Source: Geminicoccaceae bacterium
GTDB taxonomy: Bacteria > Pseudomonadota > Alphaproteobacteria > Geminicoccales > Geminicoccaceae
Direction: 5' to 3'
Length of the DNA stretch: 15,760 nucleotides
Assembly (NCBI GenBank): GCA_020446285.1
Contig: JAGREZ010000307.1
Location: 1-15,760 of the forward strand
The position numbers were made by a program, and so were the translations under genes. Positions 6,311 through 15,453 of this stretch are shown piece by piece (position 1 is the stretch's first letter; each line of letters begins with the position of its first letter). Below the pieces are notes generated by a model, which was not told where the DNA came from, did not search any database, and saw only the letters and a program-made list of their open reading frames with translations.

Positions 6311-8569
6311 ATGGCGCAAGTTTCGACCCGAAGCGCGGAAATCAGCCGCGAAGATCCGCCTGCAGACGACACGGTGCGGCCGGGCCAGCAACCGGCGACG
6401 ATGCCGTCTGCCGAACAGGCGGATGTCGGCTGGCGTGTGCGTCGGTACGATCGCGCACTGCTCGACCCGCTCCTGTCATCGCTCGAAACGCTTGCCTATC
6501 TCCTCGACCGCCCGACCTCGGCGGATGCTCTCAAGGCGGGTCTGCCGCTCGAGGATGGGCTGCTGACGCCCGAGCTCTTCGAGCGCGCGGCCGCGCGAGC
6601 GGGACTGTCCGCGAGGCTCGTCCGGCGCCCGCTGGCGCAGATCGATGCGGCGGACCTGCCCTGCGTCCTGCTCCTTGCGGACCGGCGTTCATGCGTACTC
6701 GCGGCGGGGAACCATGGCGGTCGCCTGCAGATCATCCGCCCGGAAACGGGCCGGGGCGTCGAGGAGATCGACGAAGCCAGGCTCGCGGAAATCTACGAGG
6801 GCTATTGCATCTTCGCGCGTCCGGAACTCGCCTATGAACAGCGTGCGCGGGACGTTCAACAGGAGTCGACAGGTCACTGGTTCTGGTCGACCTTCCTGCG
6901 GCAGTGGCCCACCTATGCCGAGGTGGTGGTCGCGGCCGTCCTGATCAACATGTTCGCCCTGGCGAGCCCGCTTTTCGTCATGAACGTCTACGATCGGGTC
7001 GTGCCCAACAATGCGACGGATACATTGTGGGTGCTTGCCATCGGCGCAATGATGGTCTTCGGTTTCGACTTCCTCCTGAAGACGCTGCGCGGCTACTTCA
7101 TCGACGCTGCCGGACGGATGACCGACGTCAGGCTCGCAAGCGGTATCTTCGAACAGGTTCTCGGAATCCGGATGGCACTCAGACCGCCATCCGCCGGGGC
7201 GTTCGCCAGTCAGTTGCGGGAATTCGAATCGCTTCGCGACTTCTTTACCTCCGCCACGATCACGACGCTTGTCGACCTGCCATTCGTCGCCTTCTTCATA
7301 GCGATCATCTGGTTCATCGGCGGACCGGTCGCCGCCGTTCCAGCGATCGCCCTGCCCATCGTGATCGTCGCCGGCCTGCTCCTGCAGATCCCGCTCAACC
7401 GCGTCGTCAAGCGCAGCGTCAGGGAAGCCGCGCAGAAGCACGGCGTGCTCGTGGAAGCCATCAACGGGCTGGAGACGATCAAGTCCATCGGTGCTGAGGG
7501 CCGACTGCAGCGGGGCTGGGAGGGATTTGTCGCCGCGACATCGAAATCGGGCAACCAGGCCCGCTTCCTTTCCGCAATCACGGTCAATCTCGCCGCACTC
7601 GCGACCAATCTCGTGACCGTCGGCGTGATCGTGGTCGGCGTCTATGAGATCGGCGAGGGCAACATGACGGTGGGTGCGCTTGTCGCCGCCACCATCATCT
7701 CCGGGCGGGCCATGGCTCCGCTCGGGCAGGTGGCCGGACTGCTCACCCGCTTCCATCAGGCGAAGACGGCGTACGATACGCTCGATCGCCTCATGGCGCT
7801 CGAGGTCGAACGTCCACCGAACAAGCGTTTCGTCGATCGCCGCGACCTTTCGGGCGGAATCGAGTTCAAGAATGTCTCGCTCACCTATCCCAACCAGAAG
7901 CTGCCGGCGCTGAGCGATGTCTCATTCCGCATCCAGCCCGGAGAACGGGTTGCGCTCATCGGACGGATCGGGTCAGGCAAGACCACGATCGAAAAGCTCG
8001 TGCTCGGCCTTTACGAACCGCAATCGGGCGCCGTTCTCATCGACGGGACCGATGTGCGCCAGATCGATCCGGCGGATCTCCGCCGCAATATCGGCTGCGT
8101 GCCCCAGGACGTGTTCCTCTTTCAAGGAACGGTTCGCGAGAACATCACCATGGGCACACCGCTCGCCGACGATGCTGCAATGCTCCGGGCCGCGGCGATC
8201 TCGGGCGTGGACCAGTTCGTCGACCGTCATCCGATGGGCTATGACATGAATGTCGGGGAACGGGGCGAAGCCCTTTCGGGCGGCCAGCGACAGGCGATCG
8301 CCGTGGCAAGATCCCTTCTTCTCGATCCGCCCGTTCTCATTCTCGACGAGCCCACGAGCGCCATGGACAACGGTTCCGAGAACCGCCTGAAGAACCGCCT
8401 CGGGGCAGAGCTCGCCGGACGCACGCTCATCATCGTGACGCACCGCGCGTCACTCCTGAGCCTCGTGGATCGCGTGATCGTGCTCGACAATGGCAAGATT
8501 GCCGCAGACGGCCCGAGAGACCAGGTTCTCAAGGCTCTCGCGGGTGGCCAGATCAAGAGTGCCGGGTGA
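6311..8569 (+). CDS. Type I secretion ABC transporter/permease, LapB/LssB type, with inactive C39-like domain
   Basis: This 752-residue half-transporter dimerises in the inner membrane and powers export through the adaptor and TolC-family channel. Residues about 40-185 form a C39 peptidase-like domain that lacks the catalytic Cys, as in exporters whose substrates keep an uncleaved C-terminal signal. Transmembrane helices lie around residues 203-225, 237-258, 315-340, 343-361 and 425-447. The nucleotide-binding domain shows Walker A GRIGSGKTT (551-559), Q-loop Gln 599, signature LSGGQRQ (655-661), Walker B VLILDEP (675-681) and H-loop His 711, so the ATPase should be active. The ATG has GGAG 6 nt upstream. 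The adaptor gene follows after 4 nt. The LapB/LssB subtype is a recognition call from architecture; the substrate is not shown by this gene. Confidence 0.95.
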   Translation: MAQVSTRSAEISREDPPADDTVRPGQQPATMPSAEQADVGWRVRRYDRALLDPLLSSLETLAYLLDRPTSADALKAGLPLEDGLLTPELFERAAARAGLSARLVRRPLAQIDAADLPCVLLLADRRSCVLAAGNHGGRLQIIRPETGRGVEEIDEARLAEIYEGYCIFARPELAYEQRARDVQQESTGHWFWSTFLRQWPTYAEVVVAAVLINMFALASPLFVMNVYDRVVPNNATDTLWVLAIGAMMVFGFDFLLKTLRGYFIDAAGRMTDVRLASGIFEQVLGIRMALRPPSAGAFASQLREFESLRDFFTSATITTLVDLPFVAFFIAIIWFIGGPVAAVPAIALPIVIVAGLLLQIPLNRVVKRSVREAAQKHGVLVEAINGLETIKSIGAEGRLQRGWEGFVAATSKSGNQARFLSAITVNLAALATNLVTVGVIVVGVYEIGEGNMTVGALVAATIISGRAMAPLGQVAGLLTRFHQAKTAYDTLDRLMALEVERPPNKRFVDRRDLSGGIEFKNVSLTYPNQKLPALSDVSFRIQPGERVALIGRIGSGKTTIEKLVLGLYEPQSGAVLIDGTDVRQIDPADLRRNIGCVPQDVFLFQGTVRENITMGTPLADDAAMLRAAAISGVDQFVDRHPMGYDMNVGERGEALSGGQRQAIAVARSLLLDPPVLILDEPTSAMDNGSENRLKNRLGAELAGRTLIIVTHRASLLSLVDRVIVLDNGKIAADGPRDQVLKALAGGQIKSAG

Positions 8570-8573
8570 CAGG

Positions 8574-9914
8574 ATGACCAGGAACAGCGAAGAATCCAAG
8601 CGCACCAACCGTCAGCACCAGCTCAGATCGACATTCTATTCGACCGACGAACTGCGCCCGAAGCTCTTCAGCCACCTGCTGCTCGGTTTCATCGTCGTGA
8701 TCTTCGTCGGGCTCGGGAGCTGGGCCGCCTGGGCGCGGCTGGATGAGGTCACGCGCGGGACCGGACGGGTGATCCCGTCACGCCAGACGCAGATCGTGCA
8801 GAATCTCGAAGGTGGTATCGTTGCCGAGCTCATGGTCCGCGAAGGCCAGGTCGTCGAAGAGAGCGAGGTGCTGATGCGCATCGACAATGTCCGTGCCGCC
8901 AGCGACTATCGCGAGACGAAGGCACGCTACCTCTCGCTGACGGCGGCCATCGCGCGCCTGACGGCAGAGATCAACGAAACCGCCATCAACTTTCCTCAGG
9001 AGGTGCTCTCGGAAGCCCGCGATCTCGCCGAAAGCGAGACCGCGTTCATGGGCTCGCGTCAGGCCGAACTCGAGGCACAGCTCGACATCCTGCGAAGCCA
9101 GGTCATCCAGCGTGAGCAGGAACTGGCGGAACTGAAGACCAAGCTCAACCAGTATGACCGCTCCTACAGGCTTGCTTCGGAGGAGCTCCAGCTGATCGCG
9201 CCACATGCCAAGACCGGCGTCGTGTCCAAATCCGACTTTCTTCAGAAACAGCGTGAGGTGAACGATCTCAAGGGCCAGTTCGAGCAGACCCGCCTCGCCG
9301 TTCCGCGCGTCGAGAGCGCCCTGCGCGAGGCGAACCAGCGGATCGAGAGCGCCTACAGCACATTCCGCTCGGAGGCACAGCGCGATCTCAGCATTCGCCG
9401 CGCCGAACTTGCCGGAATTCGCGAGATCATCGTTGCCGGCGAGGATCGGGTGAGACGCACCGAAGTCCGCTCACCGGTGCGGGGAACGATCAAGAGCGTG
9501 CATTTCAACACCATCGGCGGCGTCATCCAGCCGGGCGACCATCTCTTCGAGATCGTTCCGCTCGAGGACACGTTGCTGGTGGAAGCGCAGGTGCGCCCGG
9601 CCGATGTCGCGTTTCTTCGTCCCGGCCTTCCGGCCACCGTCAAGATCACCGCCTATGATTTCTCGATCTATGGCGGGCTTGCCGGGACGGTCGAGAACAT
9701 TTCGGCCGACACGATCGTCGACGAGCGTGGTGAAAGCTTCTATCGCATGCGTGTGAGGACGGCGGAGAGCTCGCTCGGAACGGCGGAGAAACCGCTCGAG
9801 ATCATTCCGGGCATGACCGCCGAGGTCGATGTGATCACGGGCGAGAAGACGGTGCTCGACTATATCCTGAAGCCGATCCTCAAGGCACGCGACCACGCCC
9901 TGCGCGAACGCTGA
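8574..9914 (+). CDS. Type I secretion periplasmic adaptor (HlyD/LapC family)
   Basis: This membrane fusion protein of 446 residues links the ABC exporter to the outer-membrane channel. A single transmembrane helix spans about residues 34-54. It is followed by a lipoyl half-motif (GTGRVIPSRQTQIVQNLEGG), a long alpha-hairpin of heptad-rich sequence (about 105-300), the second lipoyl half (VRSPVRGTIKSVHFNTIGG) and a beta-barrel ending in GMTAEVDVITGEKTVLDYIL, the normal HlyD-family C-terminus. The ATG at 8574 is used because it lies 4 nt after the exporter stop and starts right before the basic cytoplasmic tail; an earlier start would run inside the exporter gene. Its Shine-Dalgarno is weak (CAGG next to the ATG), suggesting translational coupling. 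I see no T-run terminator after it. Confidence 0.95.
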   Translation: MTRNSEESKRTNRQHQLRSTFYSTDELRPKLFSHLLLGFIVVIFVGLGSWAAWARLDEVTRGTGRVIPSRQTQIVQNLEGGIVAELMVREGQVVEESEVLMRIDNVRAASDYRETKARYLSLTAAIARLTAEINETAINFPQEVLSEARDLAESETAFMGSRQAELEAQLDILRSQVIQREQELAELKTKLNQYDRSYRLASEELQLIAPHAKTGVVSKSDFLQKQREVNDLKGQFEQTRLAVPRVESALREANQRIESAYSTFRSEAQRDLSIRRAELAGIREIIVAGEDRVRRTEVRSPVRGTIKSVHFNTIGGVIQPGDHLFEIVPLEDTLLVEAQVRPADVAFLRPGLPATVKITAYDFSIYGGLAGTVENISADTIVDERGESFYRMRVRTAESSLGTAEKPLEIIPGMTAEVDVITGEKTVLDYILKPILKARDHALRER

Positions 9915-10026
9915 ACCCCGTTGCAGCACACCGGATCCCGCCGGGGGGTGAACATTCGCCTCACCGGAAGCAGCCTGCTATGGTTCCACGAGGTCAGAAC
10001 CCCATCCCCGAGATCCGGCGAAAGAC

Positions 10027-11520
10027 ATGAAGAATTACGCCTCGTTGCGCGAGTTCATGGATCATCTCGAAGAGCGCGGGCGGCTCGTTCGCGTCCGTGA
10101 GCCCGTGTCGCCACGACTCGAGATCACCGAGATCCACACGCGGCTGCTCGCCGAACAGGGCCCGGCGGTTCTGTTCGAGAATGTCGAGGGCTCGGCCATG
10201 CCACTGCTCACCAATCTTTTCGGAACGGTCGAGCGCGTTGCCTGGGGCATGGGTCGTGAACCATCGGAGTTGCGGGCTGTCGGGGAGATGCTCGCCTTCT
10301 TCCGTCAGCCCCAGCCGCCGGAGAGCTTTCGCGAGGCGATCGGGATGATGCCGCTGATGAAGGCCGCATTGTCGATGAAGCCCAGAACGGCCAGTCATGC
10401 CCCCTGTCAGGAAATCGTGCTCGAGGGAAGCGACATCGATCTCGGCAGACTGCCGATCCAGTCATGCTGGCCGGGCGAGCCGGCGCCGCTCATCACCTGG
10501 CCGCTCGTCGTCACCCGCGGTCCCGGATCGTCACGCGAGGACGGCTTCAATCTCGGCATCTACCGTATGCAGGTGCTCGGCCGCGATCGTACGCTCATGC
10601 GCTGGCTCAAGCATCGCGGCGGCGCCCAGCATTTCCGCCGCTGGCAATCCGAACGTGCCGAGCCTCTTCCTACGGCTGTCGTTCTCGGCGCCGACCCGGG
10701 GACCACGCTTGCTGCCGTCACGCCCGTTCCCGATACGATGAGCGAATACCAGTTCGCCGGTCTCCTGCGTGGCCGGCGTGTGGAACTGGTCGACTGCGTC
10801 AGCGTACCGCTCAAGGTACCAGCCACCGCCGAGATCGTGCTCGAGGGACATGTCCTTGTCGACGAACAGGGCGACGAGGGGCCCTACGGCGATCACACGG
10901 GCTATTACAACAGCGTGGAATCCTTTCCCGTCTTCCGGATCACGGCCATGACCATGCGCCGAGATCCGATCTACCTCAGCACCTTCACTGGCCGGCCGCC
11001 GGACGAGCCATCGGTTCTCGGCGAGGCACTGAACGATGTTTTCCTCCCCCTTATTCGCCAGCAGTTTCCCGAGATCATCGATTTCTGGCTGCCGCCCGAA
11101 GGCTGTTCCTACCGCGTTGCCGTGGTCTCCATGAAGAAGGCCTATCCCGGTCACGCGCGCCGGATCATGATGGGCGTGTGGTCCTACCTTCGCCAGTTCA
11201 TGTACACCAAGATCGTCATCATCGTGGATGACGATATCGACGCGCGCAGCTGGACGGATGTCATCTGGGCGATGTCGACGCGATTCGACGCCAGCCGCGA
11301 TCTCGTGACCATCGATTCGACGCCGATCGACTATCTCGACTTCGCGTCACCGGAATCGGGGCTCGGTGGCAAGCTCGGCATCGACGCCACGAACAAGTGG
11401 CCCGGCGAAACCAGACGGGAATGGGGCGAGAAGATCCGCATGGACAACGACATCATCGAACGCGTCAGCCGCCGCTGGCAGGAATATGGCCTTCCCGGAT
11501 CGGGGAAGCCGATCTGGTGA
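10027..11520 (+). CDS. ubiD: 4-hydroxy-3-polyprenylbenzoate decarboxylase
   Basis: UbiD removes the carboxyl group of 4-hydroxy-3-polyprenylbenzoate in ubiquinone synthesis, using prenylated FMN made by UbiX, which is not in this window. The protein has 497 residues, the same length as E. coli UbiD, and aligns by eye over its whole length: [49 protein letters not shown] and HRGGAQHF (cofactor/metal region), [13 protein letters not shown] (catalytic Glu region), [60 protein letters not shown] and [10 protein letters not shown]. The ATG at 10027 is chosen because it sits right before the conserved [16 protein letters not shown]; the ribosome site is weak (GCGAAAG). Its stop codon overlaps the next gene start by 4 nt. 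Confidence 0.96.
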   Translation: MKNYASLREFMDHLEERGRLVRVREPVSPRLEITEIHTRLLAEQGPAVLFENVEGSAMPLLTNLFGTVERVAWGMGREPSELRAVGEMLAFFRQPQPPESFREAIGMMPLMKAALSMKPRTASHAPCQEIVLEGSDIDLGRLPIQSCWPGEPAPLITWPLVVTRGPGSSREDGFNLGIYRMQVLGRDRTLMRWLKHRGGAQHFRRWQSERAEPLPTAVVLGADPGTTLAAVTPVPDTMSEYQFAGLLRGRRVELVDCVSVPLKVPATAEIVLEGHVLVDEQGDEGPYGDHTGYYNSVESFPVFRITAMTMRRDPIYLSTFTGRPPDEPSVLGEALNDVFLPLIRQQFPEIIDFWLPPEGCSYRVAVVSMKKAYPGHARRIMMGVWSYLRQFMYTKIVIIVDDDIDARSWTDVIWAMSTRFDASRDLVTIDSTPIDYLDFASPESGLGGKLGIDATNKWPGETRREWGEKIRMDNDIIERVSRRWQEYGLPGSGKPIW

Positions 11521-12320
11521 ACGATATCGAACGATCCGCAAACCTCGCCCGAAAAGCCGTCGCCGAAGCCGGCCAGATCGCCATGCGTCATTTCCGCAAC
11601 GGTCACAGGAGCTGGGAAAAGGGGCCCGGGCAGATCGTCACCGAAGCCGATATCGAGATCGACGGTTTCCTGAAGAAGGCGCTGCTGGAGGGAAGTCCCG
11701 CCGGCACGGGCTGGCTCAGCGAGGAAACCACCGACGACACCGACCGCCTCGATGCCAGGCGGCTGTGGATCGTCGATCCCATCGACGGCACCCGTTCGTT
11801 CGCGGAAGGCAGACCCGAGTTCACGATCTCCGTTGCACTGGTCGAGAACGGCCGGCCCGTCTGCGGCATCGTGCTCAATCCGGCAACGGATGAGTGGTTC
11901 GAAGCGCGACGCGGACACGGTGCGACGCTCGATGGCGGGGCCGTCTCCGTCACGTCGCACAAGAGCATCGATGGCGCCAGTATCGTCGTGAGCAGCAACG
12001 AAAATCGCCGTCGCAGATTCGACCGGATGTTCGAAAATGCCGATGTCCGCAGCATCGGCTCACTCGCGCTCAAGCTTGCGTTCGTCGCATCCGGACGTTT
12101 TGACGGTTTCTTCTCCTGGCGGAAATCACATGACTGGGACATTGCCGCGTCCGTGCTGCTGATCGAGGAAGCCGGTGGCCGAATCACCGACGCATGCGGC
12201 GAGGCCATTCGCCTCAACCAGCCATCACCGAGACAGAACGGGCTCATCGCGGCGGCACCCGCCCTGCAAGGGGAACTCGTCCGGCGTTCGCTGAAAAATA
12301 AGGCACGGAACGACGAATGA
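11517..12320 (+). CDS. Inositol monophosphatase-family phosphatase (CysQ/HisN/SuhB-like)
   Basis: This 267-residue metal-dependent phosphomonoesterase has all family motifs: GWLSEET (Glu 69/70), [12 protein letters not shown] (Asp 87, Asp 90) and DWDIAA (Asp 208), so it should be active. The GTG start at 11517 overlaps the ubiD stop (GTGA), with GGGGAAG about 8 nt upstream. A longer open frame reaches back to 11397 but lies inside ubiD. The family includes 3'(2'),5'-bisphosphate nucleotidase (CysQ), histidinol phosphatase (HisN) and inositol phosphatase (SuhB). Sequence alone does not separate these; the [10 protein letters not shown] and ENRRRRF-type features lean towards CysQ/HisN. It is probably co-transcribed with ubiD. 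Confidence 0.9.
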   Translation: MNDIERSANLARKAVAEAGQIAMRHFRNGHRSWEKGPGQIVTEADIEIDGFLKKALLEGSPAGTGWLSEETTDDTDRLDARRLWIVDPIDGTRSFAEGRPEFTISVALVENGRPVCGIVLNPATDEWFEARRGHGATLDGGAVSVTSHKSIDGASIVVSSNENRRRRFDRMFENADVRSIGSLALKLAFVASGRFDGFFSWRKSHDWDIAASVLLIEEAGGRITDACGEAIRLNQPSPRQNGLIAAAPALQGELVRRSLKNKARNDE

Positions 12321-12567
12321 TGGATATAGCGATACGAAGCGGCGACGTCTTCCGCACTCCGATGTGGAATGAGCGGCGGCGGACGTTCCTCACATGCTGA
12401 AAAACCAATGATGTGCATTGATCTTTGCGATGCAAGGCGAAAAGCTGCAACGGCTCGCCATCCGTCACCCGACGGGGCGTGCGATGCGGTATCGACGCGG
12501 CGGGCGAACGCATGGCTGACCGACGCAGCTGCCGAACCTTCACCGAATTCCGAGCGGACAGACTCAA
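12321..12567. other. Intergenic region before the hydroxycarboxylate dehydrogenase gene
   Basis: These 247 nt hold no supported gene. A small CCGTC-ACCC-GACGG hairpin (about 12463-12476) and a loose TGCAT/ATGCA dyad (about 12415-12435) are visible. I found no clear promoter or T-run terminator, though the downstream pair of genes needs a promoter here. Confidence 0.4.
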
Positions 12568-13644
12568 ATGCACACGCTTCCTGCAACGCTTCTTGAAACG
12601 CTGGTTCACGCAACGGCGCGGGCAATCGGTTGTCCGGAGAACGAGGCCGGCGAGATGGCCCGGCATCTGGTCGGGGCCAATCTGGCCGGCCATGATTCGC
12701 ACGGCGTCGGCATGCTGCCGGACTATGTCCGCCTCGCCGACGTGGGCCTGCTGGTTCCGGGACACGAACCTGAAACGGTCCTCGACATGCCGGCACTGAA
12801 GATCCTCGATGCCGGGCGAGGCGTCGGCCAGTGGATGGCGAAACGGGCGATGGATATCGCTGTCGACGGCGCGAGGGAAGCCGGCTGCTGCACGCTCGCA
12901 CTGCGCAACAGTTCGCATGTCGGCCGCATCGGTCACTATGCCGAACAATGTGCCAGGGAGGGAATGGTCTCGATCCATTTCGTCAATGTGGCCGACCATG
13001 CGCCACTCCAGGCGCCGTTCGGCTGCTCGGATCCGCGGCTGGGCACCAACCCGTTCGCGGTCGGCTTGCCCGGCGAGGACGGCCCTGCCCTCGTCCTCGA
13101 CATGGCAACCAGCGCCATCGCCTTCGGCAAGGCCCGGGTCGCCCGCAACAAGGGTGTGCCGGTCCCGGCGGGCGCGCTCCTCGATGCAGACGGACATCCG
13201 ACCACCGATCCCACGGTCTATGTCGACACCAGAAAGGGCGCCCTGCGCTCGTTCGGCGAACACAAGGGATCGGGCCTCGCCATCGTCTGCGAGATGCTCG
13301 GCGGCGGCCTGAGCGGCGGTCTCACCATCCACCCGGATCACGAACGCCGCGACGGCATCGTCAATTCCATGCTCTCGATCGTCATCGACGCTGCAAGGTT
13401 GGGGGGGAATCGGCCGTTCGCGCAGGAAGTCGAGGCGATCAAGGACTATATCCGCCAATCGCGTATCGCACCCGGATTCGACGAGATCCTGATGCCGGGC
13501 GAGCCCGAGGCGCGCTCGCGCGCGAAACGCGGCCGTGATGGCATTCCGATCGATGCCAGAAGCCTCGATGACATACTGGCGGCGGCGCGGCAGGCCGGTA
13601 CGGACGCCGCGGTGATCGCCGAAGTCGAAGCCGCACGGAGCTGA
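12568..13644 (+). CDS. hcxB: Hydroxycarboxylate dehydrogenase B (YbiC-like, Ldh2/malate dehydrogenase family)
   Basis: This 358-residue NAD(P)-dependent cytosolic enzyme belongs to the Ldh2 (type 2 malate/lactate dehydrogenase) family and oxidises or reduces 2-hydroxy/2-oxo carboxylates. Landmarks are GHDSHGVGM (His 45), [11 protein letters not shown] (His 117, His 123), [79 protein letters not shown] and the tail [20 protein letters not shown]. These match E. coli YbiC (HcxB) in order and spacing, closer than to other Ldh2 members as far as I can judge by eye. The ATG at 12568 has GGAC about 9 nt upstream. The flavoprotein gene begins 4 nt after its stop. The exact substrate is not readable from sequence. 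Confidence 0.88.
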   Translation: MHTLPATLLETLVHATARAIGCPENEAGEMARHLVGANLAGHDSHGVGMLPDYVRLADVGLLVPGHEPETVLDMPALKILDAGRGVGQWMAKRAMDIAVDGAREAGCCTLALRNSSHVGRIGHYAEQCAREGMVSIHFVNVADHAPLQAPFGCSDPRLGTNPFAVGLPGEDGPALVLDMATSAIAFGKARVARNKGVPVPAGALLDADGHPTTDPTVYVDTRKGALRSFGEHKGSGLAIVCEMLGGGLSGGLTIHPDHERRDGIVNSMLSIVIDAARLGGNRPFAQEVEAIKDYIRQSRIAPGFDEILMPGEPEARSRAKRGRDGIPIDARSLDDILAAARQAGTDAAVIAEVEAARS

Positions 13645-13648
13645 AGTG

Positions 13649-14755
13649 ATGGATCAGGTCGAATGCGTCGTCATCGGTGCCGGAGTCGTGGGCCTTGCCA
13701 TCGCGCGCGAGCTGGCCATCAGCGGCCGCGAGGTGATCGTACTGGAAAAGGAACCGCTCATCGGAAGCGAGACCAGCTCGCGCAACAGTGAGGTCATTCA
13801 CGCAGGCATCTATTACCCGACCGGCAGTCTGAAGGCGAAATACTGCGTTGAGGGAAAGAAATTCCTCTATCGCTACTGTGCGGAAAAGGGCGTAGCACAT
13901 GCCAATTGTGGCAAGCTGATCGTCGCCACCTCGGTCGATCAGAACGACAAGCTGCCGGCCATCCGCCGCAAGGCCGCCGAAAACGGCGTCGACGATCTCG
14001 AGGAATGGCCCGCGGAACGGGCCATCGAGATGGAGCCGGCGCTGTTCTGTACGGGTGCCCTCTGGTCACCCTCCACCGGTATCATCGACAGTCACGGGCT
14101 GATGCTCGCCTATCAGGGCGATGCGGAGGATCATGGCGCATTCATCGTCCTCAATACGCCGTTCGAGCGCGCACGGGCGCTTGCGGAAGGTATCGTCATC
14201 GAGGCCGGCGGCGAAGCGCCCATGGAACTCCTCGCCCGAACCGTGATCAATTCGGCCGGTCTGTTCGCGCCCGACGTCGCGGGACGCATCGAAGGCATCG
14301 ACCGGAACACCGTACCGAATGCCTATTTCTGCAAGGGGAGCTACTATACCCTGCCCGGCCGCTCGCCATTCAGCCGGCCGATCTATCCGATGCCGCACAA
14401 GGATGGCCTGGGCGTTCATGTTACGGTTGATCTCGGTGGCCAGTGCAAATTCGGCCCGGACATCGAATGGGTCGACGGAATCGACTACGAGGTCGAAGCC
14501 TCGCGCGCCGATGTCTTCTATGACGCCGTGCGCCGCTACTGGCCAGCCATCGAGGACGGGTCGCTCGAACGCGGCTATTCGGGGATTCGCCCCAAGATCG
14601 CGCCGAAGGAAGCGCCTGCCGCCGATTTCCTCATTCAGGGACCGAAGGATCACGGCGTGTCCGGGCTGGTCAACCTGTTCGGCATGGAGAGCCCCGGGCT
14701 CACGGGATCGGCCGCAATTGCGGGTGATGTCCGCAAGATCGTCGACGCGCTGTGA
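13649..14755 (+). CDS. FAD-dependent oxidoreductase, L-2-hydroxyglutarate oxidase/dehydrogenase-like (DAO superfamily)
   Basis: This 368-residue flavoprotein starts with a dinucleotide-binding motif [17 protein letters not shown] (Gly 10, 12, 15) ending in an acidic residue at the second strand (VLEKE, Glu 33), which binds FAD. The segment [20 protein letters not shown], then [20 protein letters not shown], and the C-terminal [18 protein letters not shown] are characteristic of the L2HGDH/LhgO branch. It probably oxidises a 2-hydroxy acid and passes electrons on to oxygen or quinone. GTG at 13646 and ATG at 13649 are adjacent; I chose the ATG, with GGAG 8 nt upstream, but the GTG also has workable spacing. 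Coupling to the hydroxycarboxylate dehydrogenase gene suggests a shared pathway. Glycerol-3-phosphate or another 2-hydroxy acid remains possible as substrate. Confidence 0.87.
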   Translation: MDQVECVVIGAGVVGLAIARELAISGREVIVLEKEPLIGSETSSRNSEVIHAGIYYPTGSLKAKYCVEGKKFLYRYCAEKGVAHANCGKLIVATSVDQNDKLPAIRRKAAENGVDDLEEWPAERAIEMEPALFCTGALWSPSTGIIDSHGLMLAYQGDAEDHGAFIVLNTPFERARALAEGIVIEAGGEAPMELLARTVINSAGLFAPDVAGRIEGIDRNTVPNAYFCKGSYYTLPGRSPFSRPIYPMPHKDGLGVHVTVDLGGQCKFGPDIEWVDGIDYEVEASRADVFYDAVRRYWPAIEDGSLERGYSGIRPKIAPKEAPAADFLIQGPKDHGVSGLVNLFGMESPGLTGSAAIAGDVRKIVDAL

Positions 14756-14812
14756 AGGTGTCAGCCATGCCCAACCTCAATTCGTGCGGGAAATTTGGCA
14801 ACATCAATCTTT

Positions 14813-14826
14813 AAGCGAACCCGCTT
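14813..14826. repeat. Short hairpin AAGCG-AACC-CGCTT touching the -35 element
   Basis: A 5-bp inverted repeat with a 4-nt loop ends inside the TTGCAT -35 element of the promoter below. It could be an operator half-site pair; too short to be sure. Confidence 0.25.
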
Positions 14827-14852
14827 GCATGGATTTCGGTTTGGGCTATAAG
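14825..14852 (+). promoter_or_regulatory. Sigma-70-type promoter before the small membrane-protein gene
   Basis: TTGCAT (14825-14830) and TATAAG (14847-14852) are 16 nt apart in a locally AT-richer stretch just after the flavoprotein gene. Transcription would start near 14859, about 34 nt before the GTG at 14893. It could also serve genes further downstream. Confidence 0.5.
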
Positions 14853-14892
14853 GGAAACTCCTGACAAAAAGAAACTGCGCCAGGAAAGACGG

Positions 14893-15117
14893 GTGATCAC
14901 GGGCTTGGACAGGGTGGCTATGGCAATGAGCAGAAGCGCAGCGTGGCAACGCCAGTCTCTGGTGTGGAATTCCGTTCCGGTCGAAACGAACACGGTCCAT
15001 GCCCGGTGCTACAGGCACAATACGGGCATCGGTCTCAATGCCCGCCTGCTGATCTGTGCGATGAGCCTCACGCTCTGGACGGGCATCGCACTCCTCGCGC
15101 GCATGGCTCTTTCCTGA
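14893..15117 (+). CDS. Small hypothetical single-span membrane protein
   Basis: I do not recognise this protein. The frame encodes 74 residues from a GTG with AGGAAAG centred about 7 nt upstream, or 65 residues from an ATG at 14920 with AGGG 5 nt upstream; both starts are reasonable. The N-terminal two thirds are polar and basic with two Cys in all (Arg-Cys-Tyr and Ile-Cys-Ala). Residues about 51-72 (ARLLICAMSLTLWTGIALLA) form one hydrophobic helix, followed by RMALS and the stop. A promoter-like pair lies just upstream, which supports expression. The stop codon opens a TGACCC/GGGTCA inverted repeat (15115-15138). The gene could be a small envelope protein, or a chance open frame in GC-rich DNA. 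Confidence 0.45.
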   Translation: MITGLDRVAMAMSRSAAWQRQSLVWNSVPVETNTVHARCYRHNTGIGLNARLLICAMSLTLWTGIALLARMALS

Positions 15118-15149
15118 CCCTTCCGTTTCTCCGGGTCACGTCCTGATGG

Positions 15150-15186
15150 CGGTGCCGGAAGATCCCGGCCATTCGTTCCGGTACCG
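15150..15186. repeat. Inverted repeat with 11-bp stem
   Basis: CGGTGCCGGAA (15150-15160) pairs with TTCCGGTACCG (15176-15186) over 11 positions with one G-U, around a 15-nt loop. No T-run follows, so it is not a standard intrinsic terminator. It may be a transcript-end structure for the small upstream gene or part of a structured RNA. Confidence 0.55.
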
Positions 15187-15203
15187 TGAATCCGGCGCAC
15201 GGC

Positions 15204-15220
15204 GCGATGGAAGCCATCGC
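15204..15220. repeat. Inverted repeat with 7-bp stem and AAG triloop
   Basis: GCGATGG (15204-15210) pairs exactly with CCATCGC (15214-15220) around three bases. It follows the larger stem by 17 nt. Confidence 0.45.
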
Positions 15221-15366
15221 CGGTCGTACTCCGTGACGAAACTCGCATGCGCTCCGCTTGACTTTCGCGGTGCATTTGGCTCCCTTCCTGCGGACTGGAG
15301 CAGACAATGCGGTATCGTCGGAGTGCCGGATGATTGTCGGGGCGGCGAACAATGAAGAACACGTCC

Positions 15367-15392
15367 GGAATTCGGCGGGATTCCCGAATTCC
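15367..15392. repeat. Inverted repeat with 9-bp stem
   Basis: GGAATTCGG (15367-15375) pairs perfectly with CCGAATTCC (15384-15392) around an 8-nt loop. It is AT-containing at its core and could be an operator or an RNA hairpin in the pqiA upstream region. Confidence 0.5.
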
Positions 15393-15453
15393 TGAATGTC
15401 GCCGATCCATTGATTGCTTTCCCGATGGGCCATCGCTTTCTTGATGATAAGGC

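Noticed and set aside
6689..7756. 355-codon minus-strand frame inside the exporter gene
   Set aside because: Asp/Arg/Gly/His-rich antisense shadow of a well-conserved ABC transporter.
11603..12901. 432-codon minus-strand frame, and another of 404 codons at 12244-13458
   Set aside because: Both run antisense to recognised enzymes and are Arg/Ser/Pro-rich; long antisense frames are expected in GC-rich genomes.
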